Positions 7,260 through 11,335 of a stretch of 11,335 nt of DNA are shown here, piece by piece; position 1 is the stretch's first letter; every line of letters begins with the position of its first letter. The position numbers and the translations under genes were made by a program. The notes beneath the pieces are model-generated. The model had not been told where the DNA came from, did no database searches, and was given only the letters and a program-made list of their open reading frames with translations. This DNA is from Gammaproteobacteria bacterium RIFCSPHIGHO2_12_FULL_37_34 (GTDB taxonomy: Bacteria > Pseudomonadota > Gammaproteobacteria > DSM-16500), in NCBI GenBank assembly GCA_001801495.1, contig MGXW01000117.1:1-11335 (forward strand), written 5' to 3'.

Positions 7260-7278
7260 ATGCTCAATACATGAGCAT
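7260..7278 (-). other. Short hairpin in the leader of the 13-residue peptide gene
   Basis: ATGCTCA (7260-7266) and TGAGCAT (7272-7278) pair perfectly around a 5-nt loop. The hairpin would lie near the 5' end of the transcript starting from the TATAAT at 7288-7283, about 14 nt before the SD. It could stabilise the RNA or act as an operator; no T-run follows, so it is not a convincing terminator for the rep gene. Confidence 0.4.
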
Positions 7279-7282
7279 ATTC

Positions 7283-7288
7283 ATTATA
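7283..7288 (-). promoter_or_regulatory. Candidate -10 of the 13-residue peptide gene
   Basis: Perfect consensus TATAAT on the minus strand, 48 nt upstream of the ATG at 7234 and 7 bp past the rep stop. No good -35 is seen at 16-18 bp (GCGTTT/CGTTTT at best). It could be an activator-dependent promoter, or the peptide could be read from rep transcripts. Confidence 0.4.
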
Positions 7289-7295
7289 TAACTCT

Positions 7296-8705
7296 TTACT
7301 CAACAAAACGCAACAGTGAATGATCAGGATCAAAAGATTTTAATTTTTGCCAAGCATCCGTCTGCTCTTGGTTTTGTTGAGAAACAAATTCTTCTAATGA
7401 AAGTAGCGAAAACAAATCCAATTCTCGCAAAGCATATTGGCGTAATAATGCTTGAATATGAGGCGACTCTAACACATTCTCTTCTGTATACTTATTACGT
7501 TGCAGTTGCAAAATCGTATGAATAGCAGGTTTGGCATATCGTTGAAAATTTTCCATGAATGCATCACGACTATCTGGCAAAAGCGCTTCTATTGCATCAT
7601 AAATGGTTTGCTCACGATAAGCCTGGTACTGTTTACGGATATGTTCGATTTTACGAGTGAGTGTAGCCCAGTCAACTTCCTGTTGATGATCGGAAGGAGG
7701 ACTCCCCTGTGGATGAGAAGAAGATTGATAATTATGTTTAATCGCACTTAATAAATAAGCAGCCAAACTTTGAATTTTACCTTCTTTAAATGGTTTAGAG
7801 GCTTCAATCATCGTCATCTTCTTTGCGACATAATGATGATCGTATTCTTTCAATAATTGGTTGACCTGATCAATCGATAATTGAAAAGTGTGCTGTAATT
7901 TCTCTGCCAAGGGGGAAACTAAAATCGATACAGCTTTCCTATTACCTAAACGTTCTTTTTTGGCACGCTCTTTTATTTTAAACCTTACCCTAACCACTTT
8001 GCGACCTTCGCGAATAAATTCAGAGGTAATGATAAGATCAGAATAGGTATTGACTTCATCCACTGATTTATCAAGTACGCGCCTTTTAAAATCTCTAAAA
8101 ATATCATATTTTCCTTCTGGCACACCCATTAACTTTTTGAACAAAGCCATCTCCAACCATCTTGTGTGTGGTAATCCACGATAGCGGGTACAATTTTCAT
8201 AAAGTGCAAGGCCATAACTTGAACGAAAACGCGATTGAATCACTAAATCAATCTTGCCAAACATAGAAGGAGAATGAAGTAATTGTTTCATACGTGGGGA
8301 ATAAGCGTAGTAACACAATGGACCTTCTAAACTAACACTTGCAATAATTGAACTTGCTGTCCAATTTTCTAAACCTGTTTCTTCATTAATTACATTCCAT
8401 TCAATGATTGTTGAAATTAATTCCTTTAATGCTTCTTTAATAGCAGCATGATTATTACCTTGATAGCCAATTAAACGACACAGTTGTTTAACAGTAATCT
8501 CATGTTCACTTTTCAACATGAGTTCAGAATAAGCATGATATAACAATGCATTACTAATTTTCCGTTGTAATAAACTAAGAGAATTCGAACAATGAATAGT
8601 TGCTGCATGTTTTTTTAATTCTTTTCGCGCAGAGATTGGTGTTTCTATTTGTTCAAAACATGGTTCTTTTTTTTCTTGTCCCACAAGCGTCACATGTTGT
8701 CCCAT
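7296..8705 (-). CDS. Plasmid replication initiator, Rep_3 (RepA/RepB) superfamily
   Basis: Iteron-binding initiator expected to open the replicon's origin. Numbering below is from the upstream GTG at 8714 (472 aa); the start chosen here gives 469 aa. The first winged-helix domain spans about residues 45-175 (SLLQRKISNALLYHAY; TVKQLCRLIGY). The second, about 180-250, holds YDIFRDFKRRVLDKSVDEVN, the best Rep_3 signature, then EGRKVVRVRFKIKE. A long C-terminal part follows (about 265-472), including EGKIQSLAAYLLSAIKHNY, seen in larger members. The start is uncertain: GTG 8714 and ATG 8705 both lie inside iteron 2. ATG 8705 is preferred because AGGA lies 10 nt upstream. The first 13 residues (MTLMGQHVTLVGQ) are translated iterons. 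It is divergent from parA. Binding of the initiator to iterons over its own start would allow autorepression, as in other iteron plasmids. Confidence 0.92.
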   Translation of the reverse strand: MGQHVTLVGQEKKEPCFEQIETPISARKELKKHAATIHCSNSLSLLQRKISNALLYHAYSELMLKSEHEITVKQLCRLIGYQGNNHAAIKEALKELISTIIEWNVINEETGLENWTASSIIASVSLEGPLCYYAYSPRMKQLLHSPSMFGKIDLVIQSRFRSSYGLALYENCTRYRGLPHTRWLEMALFKKLMGVPEGKYDIFRDFKRRVLDKSVDEVNTYSDLIITSEFIREGRKVVRVRFKIKERAKKERLGNRKAVSILVSPLAEKLQHTFQLSIDQVNQLLKEYDHHYVAKKMTMIEASKPFKEGKIQSLAAYLLSAIKHNYQSSSHPQGSPPSDHQQEVDWATLTRKIEHIRKQYQAYREQTIYDAIEALLPDSRDAFMENFQRYAKPAIHTILQLQRNKYTEENVLESPHIQALLRQYALRELDLFSLLSLEEFVSQQNQEQTDAWQKLKSFDPDHSLLRFVE

Positions 8706-8780
8706 AAGCGTCACATCCTATCCCATGAATGTCACATGTTGTCCCATAAACGTCACACGATTTACCATAAACGTCACATT
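8676..8780 (+). repeat. Five tandem 21-bp iterons
   Basis: Units start at 8676, 8697, 8718, 8739 and 8760. GTCACA recurs at 8689, 8710, 8731, 8752 and 8773, exactly 21 bp (two helical turns) apart. The core reads TCCCATAARCGTCACA with small changes: CACAAG in unit 1, TGAATG in unit 3, TTACC in unit 5. These are the expected binding sites of the Rep_3 initiator. The first two units are inside or at the start of rep. Confidence 0.93.
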
Positions 8781-8866
8781 TTTCGTGATAAAAACTTTCT
8801 ATATCAAAATGTTACGTCGTCCTAAACAAAAACTAAACTAAATATAAACAAAAACACAACAAAGCA

Positions 8867-8878
8867 AAACACGTGTTT
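8867..8878. repeat. 12-bp palindrome AAACACGTGTTT
   Basis: Perfect palindrome centred on CACGTG, the same core as chromosomal-type parS sites, but its flanks (AAA/TTT) do not match the parS TGTTN/NAACA arms. It could be a ParB, RHH-protein or Rep operator between the divergent rep and par promoters. Function unassigned. Confidence 0.5.
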
Positions 8879-8913
8879 GTATTTTCTTGTTTATAGTAAA
8901 ACATAACTAATGA

Positions 8914-8939
8914 TATAGTAGACAATATTGTAATACAAT
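8914..8939 (+). promoter_or_regulatory. Candidate parA promoter with overlapping palindromic operators
   Basis: Possible -10 hexamers TATAGT (8914-8919) and TACAAT (8934-8939) are present without a good -35. Two palindromes overlap here: ACAATATTGT (8922-8931) and ATTGTA-A-TACAAT (8927-8939). A repressor bound here would block the par operon promoter. The third gene of the operon, a ribbon-helix-helix protein, is the obvious candidate; this is inference. Confidence 0.45.
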
Positions 8940-8968
8940 GTGCCATTAAGCTCATGACAGGAGTCTTT

Positions 8969-9838
8969 ATGAAAATTATTGCTTTTGTAAATAATAAAGG
9001 TGGTGTAGGTAAAACCACATGCAGTAAATTAATGGCAGAGTTTTTAAGTAAGAAAAAAAAATTACGAACACTGTGCATCGATTTCGATCCACAGTGTAAT
9101 TTTTCACATCAATATTTACATATGGAAATTGATCCAGCAGCGCCAGAAGGATTAATGCCACCTATCCATCCAGACTACAATCCAAATGATGAAGAAGATC
9201 AAAATTGGGACGGAAGAAGCAGTATTGCTGAAATATTTTACGGTCAAGGAGTTATTCCTTACCCAACTTATGTTGAATGTTTAGATATTGCACCAGGTCA
9301 CGCAGAAAAACTCTTAACTGCAGAATCTGTACGTCGTTCTGAAGTGGTTGATAAAGTACATAAACAACTCGCATTCTTTTTAAATTCTTCCGATGTACAA
9401 GCAGCTTATGATGCAATTGTAATTGACACTGCGCCATCGAAAGGTCCATTAACAATTAGTGTTATCAAAGCTGCTACCCATATTATTATTCCATCGGTCA
9501 TGGAAGAACAGCCTGTACAAGGCATTTATGGTATGTTGCAACTTTGGATGCAAGAGTCACTGACGCGTGAAAAATCTCGTCCATTACAATTAATTGGTAT
9601 CTTGCCCAATATGTTTAAGCAAACGCGCTTACATAAAGATATATTAAAAAGCTTGCAAGATAGCCCAGCTATTGGTAAGTATGTTTTGCCAGTAAAATTT
9701 TCTCAACGAATTGTGTTTGCTGAAGTGGATGCAGCTGATTCCAATCCACGTTCTATTTTTGATTTTCCTGAACAACATGTTGCAAAAGCAGAAGCAGAGG
9801 AAGTATGTAGTCATCTTTCAGAGAGGATATTTGCATGA
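8969..9838 (+). CDS. parA: ParA partition ATPase (small, type Ib-like)
   Basis: Deviant Walker-type ATPase that positions plasmid copies on the nucleoid with ParB. From ATG 8969 it is 289 aa. Walker A NNKGGVGKTT with the signature Lys is at 8-17, Walker A' CIDFDPQ at 36-42, and Walker B AIVIDTAPSKG at 149-159. There is no N-terminal helix-turn-helix extension, so it probably does not repress its own operon as type Ia ParA/SopA do. The frame also opens at an ATG at 8954, but AGGAG (8959-8963) lies between the two and serves 8969, 5 nt downstream; MKIIAFVNNKGGVGKTT is the family start. Its end overlaps parB by 4 nt (ATGA), so the two are translationally coupled. A 9-A run (9053-9061) encodes Lys residues. 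Confidence 0.95.
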   Translation: MKIIAFVNNKGGVGKTTCSKLMAEFLSKKKKLRTLCIDFDPQCNFSHQYLHMEIDPAAPEGLMPPIHPDYNPNDEEDQNWDGRSSIAEIFYGQGVIPYPTYVECLDIAPGHAEKLLTAESVRRSEVVDKVHKQLAFFLNSSDVQAAYDAIVIDTAPSKGPLTISVIKAATHIIIPSVMEEQPVQGIYGMLQLWMQESLTREKSRPLQLIGILPNMFKQTRLHKDILKSLQDSPAIGKYVLPVKFSQRIVFAEVDAADSNPRSIFDFPEQHVAKAEAEEVCSHLSERIFA

Positions 9839-10851
9839 GTAAAAAAAAGCGATTTGGAATTTCAGAAGCATTAACACGGGGTTTAAGTGAAACGATCCAT
9901 GTGGTTGAACATCATTCAGGACTGTTTCGTAATGTTGTTTTACCTCTTTCTCGTATTGAGTTGGATCCTGATAATCCACGAAAATTAGCTATCGATTTAA
10001 TAGATGTCAAACAGGGTATACGACCTGATGATCCAAAACATCAATATAAACAAGAGGAATTAGAGCGCTTAAAAGAATTGGCTCATACTATTCAATCAAA
10101 TGGTGTGATTAATCCAGTGGTGGTATATAAACGTGGGGAATTATATCGAGTGGTGGCCGGAGAACGCCGTTGTTTAGCAGCTATCCTTGCTGGTAAACAA
10201 GAAATTGATGCTAGGATTTTTAATGAAAAACCAAAAGGATTCGAATTAAAACTCATTCAATGGACAGAAAACACCGCTCGTGAAGATCTGACTTTAGATG
10301 AACGATTAGGGAATGTTAGGGAAATTATTCGTGAATATCAAAATCAAAAAGGACCTGTTGAAGTCAACGCGAGTTTACTTAAAGAGATAATAGGTTTATC
10401 TCTTTCTCAAGCTAGTTATTATTTAGCTGTTCTAAATGCACCGGAAGATGTGCAATTTCAGATTCAAAATGGCAATATTCGTAATTTAGACAAAGCTGCT
10501 TTAATTGCAGGCATTGAGTCGCCGGAGGTGCGCAAGCAAGCTATTATCGCATGCATGAATGGGTCGACGATTAAAGAATTGCGTAGCATGATTAACCAGC
10601 AAAAAATGCTGAAAAAAGTCAAAGTAACATTACACACTTCATCTCGTGGGCGGAACACAACAAAAATTAATATGGGTGCAACGGATAATATCGTTGTTAT
10701 TAAAACAATCATTGATTGTGTATTAACGCACATGCAGCTTGATCATCCTTCTACGAATATATTTTCACAGACAAATTGGAAGGATCTACGGCAGGTTACT
10801 CGGGCATTTCGTAAATTAATTGAACTATTGGAATTGGAAGTGGTGGTTTAA
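9835..10851 (+). CDS. parB: ParB partition protein (CTPase, centromere binding)
   Basis: Binds parS-type centromere sites and stimulates ParA; 338 aa. The N-terminal KKKRFGISEALTRGL (3-17) resembles the ParA-activating peptide with basic residues found in plasmid ParBs. The ParB/Srx domain spans about 33-155, with NPVVVY (93-98), the CTP-binding GERR motif (109-112) and the TENTAREDLT box (144-153). The helix-turn-helix region is about 185-206 (GLSLSQASYYLAVLNAP). The C-terminal part (about 265-338) should be the dimerisation region but is divergent. The ATG overlaps the parA stop, and the next gene begins 3 nt after its stop, so all three form one operon. Confidence 0.94.
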   Translation: MSKKKRFGISEALTRGLSETIHVVEHHSGLFRNVVLPLSRIELDPDNPRKLAIDLIDVKQGIRPDDPKHQYKQEELERLKELAHTIQSNGVINPVVVYKRGELYRVVAGERRCLAAILAGKQEIDARIFNEKPKGFELKLIQWTENTAREDLTLDERLGNVREIIREYQNQKGPVEVNASLLKEIIGLSLSQASYYLAVLNAPEDVQFQIQNGNIRNLDKAALIAGIESPEVRKQAIIACMNGSTIKELRSMINQQKMLKKVKVTLHTSSRGRNTTKINMGATDNIVVIKTIIDCVLTHMQLDHPSTNIFSQTNWKDLRQVTRAFRKLIELLELEVVV

Positions 10852-10854
10852 TAT

Positions 10855-11214
10855 ATGCAGACTAAAATTATGACATCCATTAAGTTGCAGAAAAATCTGC
10901 ATCGGCGTTTACAAAAAAGAATTATAGATGATGGTTATGGCATGCGTGGTAAAAGTAGATGGATTATTGAATCAATTGAGTCATTTTTAAAATTAACGGA
11001 TTATCCTACTTTAGTTGATATTGCCGAAAACATGAATCAATTAAATGAAATGGTGAGTATTCGCATCCCGGAAGATTTAATGTTGCGCATCGAAAAGGCG
11101 ATTGTATATGTTCGCCAACAATTTCCAACTTTGGAAGGGGTAAAAAGCAATCTTATTCGAGCGAGTATCATCCAACGATTATTAAGAGAGCCTACTTCGG
11201 TCACCGAAGTTTAA
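10855..11214 (+). CDS. Small DNA-binding protein, apparent tandem ribbon-helix-helix
   Basis: 119 residues, not assigned to a named family. The chain reads as two similar halves. The first has a strand-like TSIKLQKNL (7-15), a basic helix and GKSRWIIESIESFL (32-45). The second has VSIRIPEDL (67-75), a helix and VKSNLIRASIIQRLL (96-110). The pattern of alternating strand, helix and K-S-x-hydrophobic helix is that of MetJ/Arc ribbon-helix-helix proteins, and two copies in one chain recall F-plasmid TraY. It starts 3 nt after parB, so it is co-expressed with the partition genes. A role as operon repressor or third partition/segregation component is inference. ATG 10855 is chosen over the in-frame ATG 10870, which lacks a ribosome-binding site. 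Confidence 0.75.
   Translation: MQTKIMTSIKLQKNLHRRLQKRIIDDGYGMRGKSRWIIESIESFLKLTDYPTLVDIAENMNQLNEMVSIRIPEDLMLRIEKAIVYVRQQFPTLEGVKSNLIRASIIQRLLREPTSVTEV
11194..11210. repeat. 17-bp near-perfect palindrome at the end of the par operon
   Basis: ACTTCGGT-C-ACCGAAGT: 8-bp arms around one base, inside the last codons of the third par-operon gene. It could be an operator or part of a terminator, but the following sequence (TTAACGTATC) lacks a T-run and the 1-nt loop is too tight for a standard hairpin. Confidence 0.5.
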
Positions 11215-11255
11215 CGTATCTATATGAAAAATATATACTTTAATTAAAATAAAAG

Positions 11256-11276
11256 CCATCCCATAAATGTCACAAC
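11256..11276 (+). repeat. Orphan sixth iteron
   Basis: TCCCATAAATGTCACA (11259-11274) matches the iteron core of the 8676-8780 array, closest to unit 3, in the same orientation, 2.5 kb away on the far side of the par operon. It may be a single initiator-binding site or the first unit of another array beyond the window. Confidence 0.75.
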
Positions 11277-11314
11277 AAGAAGGTATTTTAATAAGAAAGG
11301 GTTAAAAAAACCGT

Positions 11315-11330
11315 TGTTCTATGTGAAACA
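11315..11330. other. parS-like site
   Basis: TGTTCTATGTGAAACA matches the parS consensus TGTTNCACGTGNAACA at 12 of 14 defined positions, with both outer TGTT/AACA arms intact. It lies 100 bp after the par operon, a common place for a plasmid centromere. The two mismatches in the core weaken the call. Confidence 0.4.
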
Positions 11331-11335
11331 CCAGT

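Larger units (their letters stand above)
8781..8968. other. Probable replication origin leader: AT-rich, G-poor rep-parA intergenic region
   Basis: Lies between the iterons and parA. Positions 8821-8871 have only one G on the plus strand. TAAACAAAAAC occurs twice, at 8823-8833 and 8845-8855, 22 bp apart. Such an AT-rich, strand-asymmetric tract next to iterons is what a DNA-unwinding element looks like. No convincing DnaA box (TTATNCACA) was found. A 12-bp palindrome with a CACGTG core (8867-8878) and two overlapping palindromes before parA (8922-8939) are listed separately. Confidence 0.6.

Noticed and set aside
8821..8870. AAAC-rich tract as a CRISPR-like or microsatellite array
   Set aside because: Only one 11-bp unit repeats exactly, twice, with no spacer structure; better explained as origin AT-rich DNA.
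8781..8968. DnaA boxes in the origin leader
   Set aside because: The best partial matches reached only about 6 of 9 positions on either strand; not reported as sites.
9053..9061. Nine-A run in parA (with 8-A runs near the starts of rep and parB) as phase-variable slippage sites
   Set aside because: Frames are intact and similar runs occur in liuA (T-run near 5881), as expected for lysine codons in AT-rich DNA.
11197..11211. C-terminal TSVTEV of the RHH-like protein resembling a eukaryotic PDZ-binding motif
   Set aside because: Four-residue motif, easily chance, and the codons are constrained by the 11194-11210 palindrome.

Overview
The window looks like DNA from an AT-rich gammaproteobacterium, most likely of the order Legionellales (Coxiella- or Legionella-like). 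This placement is inference. It rests on the low GC, the leucine-degradation gene set, a Rep_3/ParA/ParB replicon reminiscent of Coxiella-type plasmids, and an exact PmrA-box-like motif in front of an orphan gene, which is the classic promoter signature of Dot/Icm effector genes in that order. No gene here fixes the genus.

Left part (about 1-6230): a 12-TM APC-superfamily cationic-amino-acid-type permease on the + strand converges on a leucine-catabolism operon on the - strand. In transcription order the operon is isovaleryl-CoA dehydrogenase (liuA/ivd), the carboxyltransferase (beta) subunit of 3-methylcrotonyl-CoA carboxylase (liuB/mccB), a crotonase of 3-methylglutaconyl-CoA hydratase type (liuC), and hydroxymethylglutaryl-CoA lyase (liuE/mvaB). 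This is the liuABCDE order without liuD, the biotin-carboxylase alpha subunit. At the liuD position sits a 138-bp element with perfect 38-bp inverted termini. The pathway would take isovaleryl-CoA to acetyl-CoA plus acetoacetate, but the carboxylation step needs an alpha subunit encoded elsewhere.

Middle (about 6214-7295): a divergent intergenic region carries CTTAAG-N5-CTTAAG, an exact match to the PmrA consensus. It stands 13 bp before a -10-like hexamer and drives a 266-codon hydrophilic, helix-rich gene of unknown family with a polar, Glu/Lys-rich C-terminus: a candidate secreted effector. Convergent to it is a tiny transcription unit (-10, strong SD, hairpin/T-tract terminator) for a 13-residue peptide, MAAKKKKGGKKKK.

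Right part (about 7296-11335): a plasmid-type replicon. A Rep_3 initiator gene (- strand) starts inside an array of five iterons in exact 21-bp phase. An AT-rich, nearly G-free leader follows. Divergent from rep is an operon of parA, parB (4-nt overlap) and a small gene that reads as two ribbon-helix-helix units in one chain. Beyond this operon lie an orphan sixth iteron and a parS-like 16-mer. The replicon beside a catabolic operon implies either an integrated plasmid or a large plasmid/chromid that carries leucine catabolism.
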